Source of the DNA: W0P28-013 sp963659365
Lineage (GTDB): Bacteria; Bacteroidota; Bacteroidia; Bacteroidales; Paludibacteraceae
Length of the DNA: 64,000 nt
Direction: 5' to 3'
NCBI GenBank assembly: GCA_963659365.1
Contig: CAVKTI010000006.1
Location: 1-64,000 of the forward strand
Shown here: positions 26,515-34,957 of the stretch, one piece after another
Position numbering within the stretch: position 1 is the first letter of the stretch
Layout of the letters: every line of letters begins with the position of its first letter
Notes under the pieces: model-generated
What the model was told of the DNA's origin: nothing
Seen by the model: only the letters and a program-made list of their open reading frames with translations
Database searches by the model: none
Translations under genes and position numbers: made by a program

Positions 26515-29505
26515 CTATTTGGCTATTTTATAGGTGTGTAGCCCATTCCTGTCGGCCACTTGCACAATGTAGATGCCGTGCCGCGTGATGGGTGCAAAAT
26601 GCTCATTTCCGATATTTGAGCGGTCGTAAACAATCTGTCCGCCGATGTTGTAGATGCGTATGCGTGCGTTTTCGGCTGCGCCAGCAATGCCAATGCCGCT
26701 GCCGTTTGCCCAAATGGTGAGCGCATTGTCGCCGATTTCGATTATCTTCACATCAATTTCGGGGTCATCGCTCAACGGCTCTGGCACAATGTTGGTGTGC
26801 GGATCGTGCATGAGTGTGGTGTCGGTGCGCACGCAAATCTCGTTCGAGTAGTCCGATATGTAGCCGTGGCGTGTGGCGCGCAGACGGTAGCGGTATTCGG
26901 TGAGCGTGTCGAGCCCTTCGACCCACCAACCTTCGTACCAAGGCTCGTTTTGTTTCACAAAAATGGTCTCTTCGGGCGTGTAGGTTGCCGACACATCGTC
27001 GAGCGTTACCGAACCAGCAATTTTGCGTGTGTAGATCCAGCGGAACTGCCTGAAACCGTCTTCGTAGGCAAATTTGTAGGCTGGATATTTTTTCTCGGTG
27101 GTGCTGTCGGCGCGCAGTGTGTCGATGTTCAACCACGCCGTGCCGTTGTAGCCATCGAGTGTGAGCGTGGCAATGCTGTCTCCCTTGCCTTTGGCTTTTT
27201 TCATGCCCCAGCGGTACATGAACGACAGATTTTTGACGATGCCATTGTACGGTTTTGTAACCAATGTGTCGAGTTTAGGCGTTTTAAGTCCGTCTTTCTC
27301 GTTTTTGAACGCTACACACGGAGTTGCTACGCCGCAAGCCGAGGCGGTATTGTTTGTTCCCGTGAGCCCAAACTGCCAGCCAGCCGCTACGAGCGAGTCT
27401 TTGTTGGTGATAAGGTTGTCGAAGCCTTCGGTTTCGGTGGTATTGTTGGTGTGCGTAACAATTTTGTAGATGTCTATCAGATACTCCTGCACATTCGGTA
27501 TGCTCTCCCACAGCGGCTCAAAGGCATCTCCTTCGATATTGTCGGGGTCGAGCGCAATGGGGGCAGGCAAAATATCGGTAGTGAAACGCACGGCGTTCAC
27601 GGTTGGCGTGTTGGCAGCGTCCATGGCTGTGATGCGGTAGGTGTATTTTGTGCCGGGCGCAAGGTTGAGAATGCGGCACGCAGCAACATTGCCCACCTCT
27701 TTTTGTTTGACAATGTATTGCGCTGGCTCGCCAGTCATGGTGTGCTTGTTCAGGTTGGTGTAGTAGTCGGTGGCGAATTTTTCCCACTCGTCCCAATCGA
27801 ACGACGATGTAGGCCCATTGACAGCGGCTTTGCGGCACAGCGTTACATTGGCTCCCCAATCTTTCGGGTTATTGACCTCGCCCAACACATCTATCTGTAT
27901 GCCGCTGTGGTAGAGCGCAATGGCATCGTTGCCGCTGAACGCCAACAGTGTTTCGAAGTCCGTGCTTGTTTTGCCGCATATTTTGTTGGCGAGTGCTTTT
28001 ATCTCATCGCTTGCGCCGTAGTGTGCCAACACATACACGCCGCCGTTGGCCAATGTGCCGCTCAATACAAGGGTGGAGTCGCTTTTGAACGAGCCAACGC
28101 CGTTGTTTTGCTTGCGCAATTCGTATTTCGACAGATCGACTGCCGCGCCTGTGCCGTTGTAGATGGCAAGTGCTTTGTTGAAGCCTTTCGCCCCCTCGAT
28201 GTAGTACGAGAAGAAGAGGTCGCTGGCCTGCTCGCCGCCTTGGTACAAGTCCAATTTGTAACCCGCTGCATCGGCTTTTGGCATCCAGTTGAGTCCAGCC
28301 TCGGTGGCGGAAACATTGCTGGCAGGCAGGGTCATAAATTCGTCGGTAACGCTGGCGCGCAGACCGATTTTTATCGCTTCCGACAAGCCGCCGCCCGAAA
28401 TGACAATGGTGTCGATGTATTCGCCTGTTTTCGATGCGTCGAAAGTGAGCGTTACACTTTCTTGGTTCACCGCCTCATCTTTGGTGATTTTGCTCTTCGA
28501 AATGGCGAACGCTTTGGTGCCGTCCTGAATTTTGAGCGTCAGGTCGCCAATGATGTTTAAACCTTCGACGGTGAAACTGGTGCTTTGGTTGTTGCCTTCC
28601 ATCACTACGCCGAAATTGAAGCGGTCCCAGCGCGTGGGCGACACCAAAAACGGATCGTCGATGTTTGGTGCGTTGAACTCGGTTGTCTGTTTGTCGCCCC
28701 AAATCAGTTCCACAAGGTCGGGACAGTCGATAAACGGATTGCGGTTGCCCTGTATTTTGTAAACCTCCTCTTGGCGATCGAGTTCCTTTTGGCTCACAGG
28801 GTCGGCACGGTGCCACGCCAGCAGCAGTTCGAGTGCCCACGGTTTCCACACGGGATAGGTGTTGTTGTCCATCATGGGCGACTGCCAAAGGTTTTGCTCA
28901 CCGAACTTTTGGTAGGCGGTCGCCACATAGAAATAGGCGCGCGCAAAATCGCCTTTGTACTGGTCGGCAGGCTCGAAACAGTTGCCCGAATAGTCGCTGG
29001 TGCGGAAGGTGTTTTGTCCCACTTTGCTCACGCCGTTATCGCTCGTGGCGGTGCCTACAATGCCGAGCGGCAGGTCATTTTTGGCGGAGTTGATTCTCCC
29101 TTCGGCGGGGAAAAGGTGGTTCAAATCTTTGAACGAATTGTACATAGCGCCGCCCCACCACGATTTTGGCAGCGAGTGTTCGATGTGCATGCCGCTCACG
29201 CTCATAAAAGTTGGCGTGCCGTTGATGTAGGGAAATTTGAATGTTTCGTTCGAATACATGTCGATGACCGAACTGTCGGCGGCGTTGCGGTCGGTGTAGT
29301 AGAAACCCTCCCAAGTGGTGTTTGGACCGCCGCTGCTGTTGTAGGGCAAAAATCGCCCATTCGAGATGATTTGGCTGAGTGCCGTTTTCAATGCCTCTTG
29401 CGTTAGGCCGTCGGCTTTGTAGTAGTAGCCCACAGGAATTTCGGCAAACAGTCCGAAAATAGTAAACGCCCCAACGAGGCAGGCTGTAAATAGTCGCTTC
29501 TTCAT
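26515..29505 (-). CDS. Secreted endonuclease I with lamin-tail and T9SS domains
   Basis: A 996-residue multidomain exported protein. Residues 1-22 are a signal peptide. Residues about 25-265 are endonuclease I (EndA family), with the metal-site segment MHIEHSLPKSWW and LNHLFP. About residues 430-590 form a lamin-tail domain (ALAIYNGTGAAVDLS). Fibronectin-III-like segments follow, with another Ig-like beta domain at 665-870. The last 75 residues match a type A T9SS sorting domain (IRIYNIGGQIVYD and a closing YIVQV..NG...YKIAK). It is probably secreted or surface-attached and degrades nucleic acids for nutrients or biofilm turnover; that role is inference. Confidence 0.88.
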   Translation of the reverse strand: MKKRLFTACLVGAFTIFGLFAEIPVGYYYKADGLTQEALKTALSQIISNGRFLPYNSSGGPNTTWEGFYYTDRNAADSSVIDMYSNETFKFPYINGTPTFMSVSGMHIEHSLPKSWWGGAMYNSFKDLNHLFPAEGRINSAKNDLPLGIVGTATSDNGVSKVGQNTFRTSDYSGNCFEPADQYKGDFARAYFYVATAYQKFGEQNLWQSPMMDNNTYPVWKPWALELLLAWHRADPVSQKELDRQEEVYKIQGNRNPFIDCPDLVELIWGDKQTTEFNAPNIDDPFLVSPTRWDRFNFGVVMEGNNQSTSFTVEGLNIIGDLTLKIQDGTKAFAISKSKITKDEAVNQESVTLTFDASKTGEYIDTIVISGGGLSEAIKIGLRASVTDEFMTLPASNVSATEAGLNWMPKADAAGYKLDLYQGGEQASDLFFSYYIEGAKGFNKALAIYNGTGAAVDLSKYELRKQNNGVGSFKSDSTLVLSGTLANGGVYVLAHYGASDEIKALANKICGKTSTDFETLLAFSGNDAIALYHSGIQIDVLGEVNNPKDWGANVTLCRKAAVNGPTSSFDWDEWEKFATDYYTNLNKHTMTGEPAQYIVKQKEVGNVAACRILNLAPGTKYTYRITAMDAANTPTVNAVRFTTDILPAPIALDPDNIEGDAFEPLWESIPNVQEYLIDIYKIVTHTNNTTETEGFDNLITNKDSLVAAGWQFGLTGTNNTASACGVATPCVAFKNEKDGLKTPKLDTLVTKPYNGIVKNLSFMYRWGMKKAKGKGDSIATLTLDGYNGTAWLNIDTLRADSTTEKKYPAYKFAYEDGFRQFRWIYTRKIAGSVTLDDVSATYTPEETIFVKQNEPWYEGWWVEGLDTLTEYRYRLRATRHGYISDYSNEICVRTDTTLMHDPHTNIVPEPLSDDPEIDVKIIEIGDNALTIWANGSGIGIAGAAENARIRIYNIGGQIVYDRSNIGNEHFAPITRHGIYIVQVADRNGLHTYKIAK

Positions 29506-29535
29506 AGTATTGGTATTTTAAGGTTAAGGTTAATT

Positions 29536-30213
29536 TTATTTCTTCTTGGCGAGCGCACACACCGACAGCACCGTGTACCAAACGATGATGTAGGGCAGCG
29601 CATTTTGCCGTAGCACGCCGCCGAGAATTGCTGTGCCGCCGATGAAAATCCAGCGGATTTCGTTGCCTTTCCAGCCGAATGTTTTGAATTTGAGCGAAAA
29701 CATTGGCAGTTCGCATATCAGCAAGAAACAGGAGAGTGCCACCATCAGCAGAATGACCCACGGATAGTGCATCGCCAGTTCGGTGTCGTGGTACGAGTAG
29801 GCCAAACCGACCCAAAAAAGGGCGTTGGCTGGCGTGGCAAGCCCGATAAACGACGAGGTCTGCCGCTCGTCGAGGTTGAATTTGGCCAAGCGCAGTGCCG
29901 AAAATGCCACCATCAGCAGCGCAAAATAGGCCGACCACTCCCACTCACCAACTTTGAGCAGCGAAAAAGCCGCCATGCTCGGCGCAAAACCGAAACTGAT
30001 AAGGTCGGCTAGCGAGTCGAGTTCCTTGCCGATGCCCGACGAAACGCCCAGCAGACGCGCCGAAAAACCGTCGAAAAAGTCGAAGGTGGCTGCCAGCAAA
30101 ACAAGCAGTACTGTCAGCCCGTAGCGACCGTTGTAGGCCGCCATCACAGCCACCGTTCCCGATAGCAAATTGAGGCAAGTTATGGTGTTCGGAATGTGCT
30201 TTTTTATACTCAT
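29536..30213 (-). CDS. pssA: Phosphatidylserine synthase
   Basis: This CDP-diacylglycerol-serine O-phosphatidyltransferase makes phosphatidylserine for phosphatidylethanolamine synthesis. The 225-residue inner-membrane protein has about six to seven transmembrane helices. It has the CDP-alcohol phosphatidyltransferase signature, D..DG.AR..G...G..LDS.AD, seen as FDFFDGFSARLLG followed by GKELDSLADLISFG. The start at ATG 30213 gives the normal N-terminus. It is the upstream gene relative to the T9SS nuclease on the minus strand, 30 nt apart. Confidence 0.94.
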   Translation of the reverse strand: MSIKKHIPNTITCLNLLSGTVAVMAAYNGRYGLTVLLVLLAATFDFFDGFSARLLGVSSGIGKELDSLADLISFGFAPSMAAFSLLKVGEWEWSAYFALLMVAFSALRLAKFNLDERQTSSFIGLATPANALFWVGLAYSYHDTELAMHYPWVILLMVALSCFLLICELPMFSLKFKTFGWKGNEIRWIFIGGTAILGGVLRQNALPYIIVWYTVLSVCALAKKK

Positions 30214-30239
30214 GGTCGTTTCATCTCTTTTTGAAAAAG

Positions 30240-30247
30240 CAAAGGTA
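30240..30247 (-). promoter_or_regulatory. Promoter -7 box of pssA
   Basis: The minus strand reads TACCTTTG 27 nt ahead of the pssA start. No clear -33 box at 19-21 nt was found. Confidence 0.55.
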
Positions 30248-30300
30248 CAACAAAAAAATGTCATTTTCTACTTTTTTTGTCAAAAAAAATGCTAAAAAAA

Positions 30301-30332
30301 TTTTGCAGTGTCGAAAAATGTTCGTACCTTTG
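30301..30332 (+). promoter_or_regulatory. Promoter of tRNA-fMet
   Basis: TTTTG at 30301-30305, a 19-nt spacer and TACCTTTG at 30325-30332 match the consensus. The tRNA starts 14 nt later. Confidence 0.8.
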
Positions 30333-30345
30333 CACCCGAAATCAT

Positions 30346-30417
<72 letters not shown>

Positions 30418-30469
30418 CTAATTGAAAACCAGCCGTTTGACGATTATCAAGTGGCTGATTTTTTTGTAA

Positions 30470-30868
30470 ATGAAACGCACTGTCTGTTTGGTTCTGCTTC
30501 TGCTTGCGCTGTTGGCGTGCAAGCGCAAAAACGAGGTTTCGTACGACTCTATCGAGGGGCGTTGGTATCTCTACGCCGCCTATCGTGCTGGCCATAACAC
30601 CGATATTTTGCCGCTGGCGCACATGTTTGGTTACGCCTGCATCGACGATATGGAACTGCTGGTCGGTGCCGATACATTTGCCATCACTGGCGCAGGTGCT
30701 TGCGACGATTTGACTATGCACGGCACCTACACTATGTCGGCCGATGCCATTGCCGCCTACGACGACGATGGCGACCCTGTGCCGTTCAGTTTCGATGATG
30801 GCGTGCTTTCTACTGTGGTGGAAATCGATGCCCTTGGCGATGTCGATCTGCGTTTTCAAAAGAGATAA
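30470..30868 (+). CDS. Small lipoprotein of unknown function
   Basis: This 132-residue protein has a lipoprotein signal with lipobox LLAC (Cys17) followed by a basic stretch, so it is probably anchored in the outer membrane. The mature part has IEGRWYL near its start and a mostly beta-strand pattern, resembling the lipocalin-like small lipoproteins common in Bacteroidales, but I do not recognise a family. Its TAA stop at 30866-30868 includes the first base of the MITE, so the downstream flank has been changed by insertion. Confidence 0.7.
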   Translation: MKRTVCLVLLLLALLACKRKNEVSYDSIEGRWYLYAAYRAGHNTDILPLAHMFGYACIDDMELLVGADTFAITGAGACDDLTMHGTYTMSADAIAAYDDDGDPVPFSFDDGVLSTVVEIDALGDVDLRFQKR

Positions 30869-31071
30869 GGGGATTTCTATAAATTCCTTTGTGATGATTT
30901 TTGAATTTTGGGCTAGCAGATGTTTGGTTTGAACGAAAGCGCAATGCGGTGGCATTGTAATTGAGTGAAAGTCAAAGAGATGCAGTCCAAAAACAAAAAG
31001 CGCACAAAAGTGTTCAGGAGTCCAATAATTATTAAAATTTTTACAAAACGGGGAATTTATAGAAGTCCCCT
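30868..31071. mobile_element. MITE-like element, copy 2
   Basis: A 204-bp copy of the element at 16821-17024, same length and same orientation in window coordinates. The inverted ends are AGGGGATTTCTATAAATTCC and the complement of AGGGGACTTCTATAAATTCC. TA is present on both flanks (GATA before, TAAG after). It lies between the small lipoprotein gene and pdxB, 11 nt ahead of the pdxB start. Confidence 0.85.
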
Positions 31072-31082
31072 TAAGACTGCGT

Positions 31083-32141
31083 ATGCGCCCCAAAATTATC
31101 ATCGACGATTTTATCCCATATATAAAGGGTGTGTTCGAGCCAGTGGCCGATGTGGTCTATCTGCCGCCGCAGGCTTTCACGCCGCAGGCTGTGCAGCATG
31201 CCGATGCGTTGGTGGTGCGCACGCGTACTCGCTGCGATGGCGCACTGCTGGCCGATTCGGCAGTCAAATTTATCGCCACAGCCACCATCGGCTACGACCA
31301 TATCGACGCACGGTTTTGCGCCGAACACGGCATTGCTTGGACGAATGCGGCAGGTTGTAACTCCTCGGCGGTGGCGCAGTATGTGGCGTCGGCGTTGGGC
31401 GTGTGGGCGCACGCCAGTCGGTGCGACTTGCGCAAACTGACGCTCGGCATTGTGGGCGTTGGGCATGTGGGGCGCGAAGTGCTGAAAATGGCTAATCTTT
31501 TGGGAATGAGCGCTTTGCAGAACGACCCCATGCGTGCCGATGTCGAAAATTCTGCCGATTTTGTGTCGCTCGACACCGTGGCGGCCCACGCCGATGTCAT
31601 CACCTTTCACACGCCTTTGACGCACAGCGGTCGCTACGCCACTTATCATTTAGCCGATGCCGATTTTTTTGCAAAATGCGCACGAAAACCGCTGATAATC
31701 AACGTTGCACGCGGCGGCGTAGTCGATGAACAGGCGTTGAAACAGGCACTGCGGTGCGGTCGTGTGGCGGCGTGCGTGGTCGATTGCTGGGAGAAAGAGC
31801 CGCACATCGACCGCGAACTGCTCGATTTGTCGCTGTTGGCCACGCCGCACATCGCTGGCTACTCGGCCGACGGCAAAGCCACTGCCACCGCCATGAGCGT
31901 GCGTGCGGTTAGCCGCTTTTTCGGCTTGGGGCTGGACGATTTCTGCGTGTCGCAACTGCCGCCGAAACCTGTTTGTCGCTGCACTTACAGCGCATTGCCG
32001 CAAAAAATGGTCGAAAACTACGACATTCGCTGCGACGACATGGCTCTGCGCCACCAACCCGATGCCTTTGAGCGGTTGCGGAGCGGCTATTCATTCCGTC
32101 GCGAAGTGGATTATCTGCTTGAAAATCAGCAAGAAATGTGA
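31083..32141 (+). CDS. pdxB: Erythronate-4-phosphate dehydrogenase
   Basis: PdxB oxidises 4-phosphoerythronate in the DXP-dependent pyridoxal phosphate pathway. The 352-residue protein has the D-2-hydroxyacid dehydrogenase fold: the NAD-binding GVGHVGREV, then NVARGGVVDE and the catalytic His in TPHIAGYSADGKA. The extension after Ala-Gly-Tyr-Ser is characteristic of PdxB rather than other family members, as is the C-terminal PdxB dimerisation domain (about residues 285-352). It overlaps the downstream gene by 4 nt (translational coupling). Its native leader may be the MITE. Confidence 0.92.
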   Translation: MRPKIIIDDFIPYIKGVFEPVADVVYLPPQAFTPQAVQHADALVVRTRTRCDGALLADSAVKFIATATIGYDHIDARFCAEHGIAWTNAAGCNSSAVAQYVASALGVWAHASRCDLRKLTLGIVGVGHVGREVLKMANLLGMSALQNDPMRADVENSADFVSLDTVAAHADVITFHTPLTHSGRYATYHLADADFFAKCARKPLIINVARGGVVDEQALKQALRCGRVAACVVDCWEKEPHIDRELLDLSLLATPHIAGYSADGKATATAMSVRAVSRFFGLGLDDFCVSQLPPKPVCRCTYSALPQKMVENYDIRCDDMALRHQPDAFERLRSGYSFRREVDYLLENQQEM

Positions 32142-32902
32142 TTTTTTCAAAAAAAACAATCTATTCGGAGAAAAAAGTGGAACTTTTCGAAAAAATAGCG
32201 CGCAAAGTCAATGCGGCACTCAAAAATTACGCCCTGATAGCCGATGGCGACAAAATTCTCATCGGACTTTCGGGCGGCAAGGATTCGCTGGCGTTGGTAG
32301 AGTTTTTGAGCGAGCGTGCCAAAATTTACAAACCGCGTTTTTCGGTGGTGGCGGCGCATATTTCGGTCGAAAATGTGCCCTACCAGTCCGATTTGCCCTA
32401 CCTCGACGACTTTTGCCGCCAGCACGGCGTGCCGTTTGTCCACCGCACCACCAAGTTCGATGCCTCGACCGACCCGCGCAAGTCGCACTGTTTTCTCTGT
32501 TCGTGGAATCGGCGTAAAGCGTTATTCGCTGTGGCAGAGGAACTTGGCTGTAACAAAATCGCTCTTGGCCACCACCGCGACGATATGCTCGAAACGCTGT
32601 TGATGAATCAGATTTTTCAGGGTGCGTTCGCTTCGATGCCGCCCAAATTGCGTATGGACAAGTTCGATATGACCATTATTCGCCCCTTGGCCGATGTGCG
32701 CGAAGCCGATTTGCAGGCTTTGGCGGTGCAGCGTGGCTATCAGAAACAGATAAAAAACTGCCCTTACGAACGCGAATCGCACCGCAGCGATGTGCGCCGC
32801 CTGCTCGAAGCCATGGAGCGCCTCAACCCAAACGCCGCCTCGTCGCTCTGGAACAGCATGCAGCATGTGCAGCCGCAGTATTTGCCTGTTAGTCGCAAGT
32901 AG
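32138..32902 (+). CDS. TtcA-like tRNA 2-thiolation PP-loop ATPase
   Basis: This cytoplasmic PP-loop ATPase of the TtcA/TtuA group probably thiolates tRNA (2-thiocytidine at position 32 in the TtcA case). Motifs: the PP-loop LSGGKDSLAL, CFLC (Cys pair for the Fe-S cluster), GHHRDDMLETLL, and a third Cys in KNCPYE. The GTG at 32138 overlaps pdxB by 4 nt. An alternative GTG at 32177, preceded by GGAG, gives an N-terminus (MELFEKIARKVN) closer to homologs as I recall them. Confidence 0.88.
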   Translation: MIFSKKTIYSEKKVELFEKIARKVNAALKNYALIADGDKILIGLSGGKDSLALVEFLSERAKIYKPRFSVVAAHISVENVPYQSDLPYLDDFCRQHGVPFVHRTTKFDASTDPRKSHCFLCSWNRRKALFAVAEELGCNKIALGHHRDDMLETLLMNQIFQGAFASMPPKLRMDKFDMTIIRPLADVREADLQALAVQRGYQKQIKNCPYERESHRSDVRRLLEAMERLNPNAASSLWNSMQHVQPQYLPVSRK

Positions 32903-33194
32903 CAAGAAGCAAGAAGCAAGTCGCAAGAATAGATTTTAAGAGCATAGAATATAGAGCATAGACAAAATTAGTGTGAAAGTGTATAAAGTGAAAAGTAGGG
33001 CAGCACCGAGTGCGTCCGAGAAAAATGAATAATAAACAATGAACAATGAATAATACTCGCAGCCTTTCGGCTACCGAAAATTCTTAAATTCTGAAACTCT
33101 GAAATAACAAAGATGCGTGGCTTTTCCCCGAAACAATCATTGAATTATTGAGTCATTGAATGATTTGATAATTCTATAAATAATCTATTGAAAA
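32903..33194. repeat. Junction gap between host genes and prophage
   Basis: No gene is seen. 32903-33110 carries host-type words (AAGCAAGAAGCAAG, AGCATAGAATATAGAGCATAG, TGAATAATAAACAATGAA). 33140-33194 is A/T-rich with repeated ATTGAAT/CATTGAATG and a TATTGA-TTT-TCAATA hairpin. The left attachment site of the prophage should lie between about 33110 and 33194. Confidence 0.6.
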
Positions 33195-33638
33195 TCAATA
33201 AGTTGTTGTTTGAGAGTATTGAGGATTGACGGATTTTTGACGGATCACCGAAAAGGAAATAGGGAAAGCCTCTAACACTTTTCGGGTGATGTAACCTGTC
33301 AGATAGGCGTACGCCTCTTCGCTATCATCGGAGAGTGGTACGCCTATTCCTATCATAATGGCGCATACAGCGTGAAATATCTCGTGCGACAAAAACTGCA
33401 TATCTTCCACGCTCTGCGGCAACGACGGCAACCACACCACAAAGACATTGTTTCGTTGGTCGCAAACGCATTTGCCCATCGTGTTGTTGGCAATGTCGGC
33501 TAACGCAATAATGGCTTCGGTCTGCTCTTGCGTATGGTACTTGCGCAGCGTCCTTTCGAGCGAACGCACATCGCCAAAGTGAAACAGTATGTCGCGGCAA
33601 TAAACCTCAACCGATATTATTTTGCTGTATGCTTTCAT
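33195..33638 (-). CDS. Zincin-like phage protein
   Basis: A 147-residue protein with HEIFH in SHEIFHAV near residue 86, matching the HExxH zinc-binding helix of metallopeptidases. A possible third ligand, Glu in SEEAYAYL, lies about 20 residues later. It is short and has no signal peptide. I cannot name the substrate. It is the last gene on the left of the prophage and overlaps the nuclease gene by 4 nt. Confidence 0.6.
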   Translation of the reverse strand: MKAYSKIISVEVYCRDILFHFGDVRSLERTLRKYHTQEQTEAIIALADIANNTMGKCVCDQRNNVFVVWLPSLPQSVEDMQFLSHEIFHAVCAIMIGIGVPLSDDSEEAYAYLTGYITRKVLEAFPISFSVIRQKSVNPQYSQTTTY

Positions 33639-34033
33639 CGTTGCATATATTCATCGACCGTTGTTCGGAAATCGTCAAAGGAGCGACAAACGACGACTTT
33701 GTTGCCGTAGGCTTGTAGGCGCGCAATTATTGTTTTTTGATGGTCGGACAGACGACCTGCTTTGCCATTTTTCATTTCGATGTAGAGCGCATTGTAGCCG
33801 TTTCTGCCGATTGGTATGCAGAGGTCAGGTATTCCGTGGCACACGCCCTCGGCGACCAACTTACGAGCGGTAGTCTTTGTGGTATATGCGCCATTGGGGA
33901 TAGCGTAGCATAGAATGCTGGGGTGTGTCAAGCGCAACCACCGTAGACACTCCACCTGCAGCGCGTGTTCTGACGACGAGGCTTTGCCTTTGTTTGCCTT
34001 ATTCCACAGCGTATGCAATTCGTCGATGGTCAT
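33635..34033 (-). CDS. VRR-NUC family nuclease
   Basis: A 132-residue stand-alone VRR-NUC nuclease of the PD-(D/E)XK group, common in phages and possibly a Holliday-junction or repair nuclease. Visible features are GIPDLCIPI (the PD), YIEMKNGKAG (E-x-K), then SDHQKTIIARLQAYGNKVVVCRS, typical of the family. I start at ATG 34033, because the longer frame runs back into the endolysin gene. Confidence 0.85.
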   Translation of the reverse strand: MTIDELHTLWNKANKGKASSSEHALQVECLRWLRLTHPSILCYAIPNGAYTTKTTARKLVAEGVCHGIPDLCIPIGRNGYNALYIEMKNGKAGRLSDHQKTIIARLQAYGNKVVVCRSFDDFRTTVDEYMQR

Positions 34034-34034
34034 T

Positions 34035-34466
34035 CTATGCTTTGTAATTGTCGATGCTCTGATTGCGATTGCCGTTTTGCCGAAACGAGATGTGCAACCA
34101 CTTTGTCCCTGCGGCATTGGTTTCGTAGAGCAGTTGGTCATGGTCGAGTCCATCGAGTATCTTGTAGAGGCGGTTCAGATTGGCAACTCCCTTGACTTGC
34201 AGGTCGGCTGCCTCACCACGCAGGTGTTGGCTCGTAGGCTTACCTCCGACGGCTTTGTTCAGTGCTGCACAACGGTAGCCGCTCGACACATAGATGGGCG
34301 CACCGAAAGCGATGCGTGCAGGTTCGAGCACTGCTTGACACAATGCTCGCAAATTTTCCACCGCCTCTGCTGTAGGCGTGTTGTCGATTCCACGCCGCTC
34401 GGCGGTCGGGGAAGCGGTCAGTTCGTTGAGCGAAAAGTGTTGCGTGAGTTGCATGGCGTTACTCAT
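34035..34466 (-). CDS. Peptidase M15 endolysin
   Basis: A 143-residue zinc D-Ala-D-Ala carboxypeptidase-like M15 enzyme that would cut peptidoglycan cross-bridges at lysis. The zinc ligands are seen in SQHLRGEAADL (H and D) and WLHISF. The substrate segment VSSGYRC precedes them. There is no signal peptide, so it needs a holin. It overlaps the membrane-helix gene upstream by 8 nt. The nearby u-spanin and membrane proteins form a likely lysis set. Confidence 0.88.
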   Translation of the reverse strand: MSNAMQLTQHFSLNELTASPTAERRGIDNTPTAEAVENLRALCQAVLEPARIAFGAPIYVSSGYRCAALNKAVGGKPTSQHLRGEAADLQVKGVANLNRLYKILDGLDHDQLLYETNAAGTKWLHISFRQNGNRNQSIDNYKA

Positions 34467-34917
34467 TTTCTTGCTCTTTGCGCCATTGCTCGTAGCGGCG
34501 AGTTGTGGTGGACGACAGTCCCAATTCAGCCTGTGCTTCCTTTACACTCTTTGTTTTGCGCAATTCGGCAAAAGCGGCGTGCTTGGCGGCGACTTTGCTG
34601 ACTTTGACTTGTTTCTCTTTTGGAGTACAATTCCGTACTGCCTCTGCGTTGTAGGTTTGCAGTTCCTCAATGCTGCTTTTTAAGTCGGCTTCCCTTTCGG
34701 CGGCTTCCTTTTCCTGTAAATCTTGCCTACGATTGAGTTCTGCAAGACACTGATAGTTTGCGTTTATGCTGTCGGTGTGCTTGCAGTACTCTTCATGCAG
34801 AATTGCGAACTTTTCGGCAATGTACTTGAATTCTCGATTGTCGTTTCGTGCTTTTACGACAAAGGCTACAATGGCTATCGCCAGCGTAGTCGCTACGGTG
34901 ATGATTGTTGCTAACAT
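34459..34917 (-). CDS. Membrane-anchored protein with C-terminal HTH-like tail
   Basis: A 152-residue protein with one N-terminal transmembrane helix (residues 1-20), a coiled-coil-rich charged middle, and a C-terminal segment SVKEAQAELGLSSTTTRRYEQW that reads like a resolvase-type helix-turn-helix. It sits in the lysis region just before the endolysin. One helix plus a charged stalk could make it a holin-like or spanin-like part; the HTH resemblance is unexplained. Confidence 0.6.
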   Translation of the reverse strand: MLATIITVATTLAIAIVAFVVKARNDNREFKYIAEKFAILHEEYCKHTDSINANYQCLAELNRRQDLQEKEAAEREADLKSSIEELQTYNAEAVRNCTPKEKQVKVSKVAAKHAAFAELRKTKSVKEAQAELGLSSTTTRRYEQWRKEQENE

Positions 34918-34957
34918 GGCTTTTTGTTTTTTGGGGTTAGTATTGATTTTTGGTTTG

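Noticed and set aside
33110..33194. A defined attachment site
   Set aside because: The host-to-phage change is clear, but without the right end no matching direct repeat can be identified.
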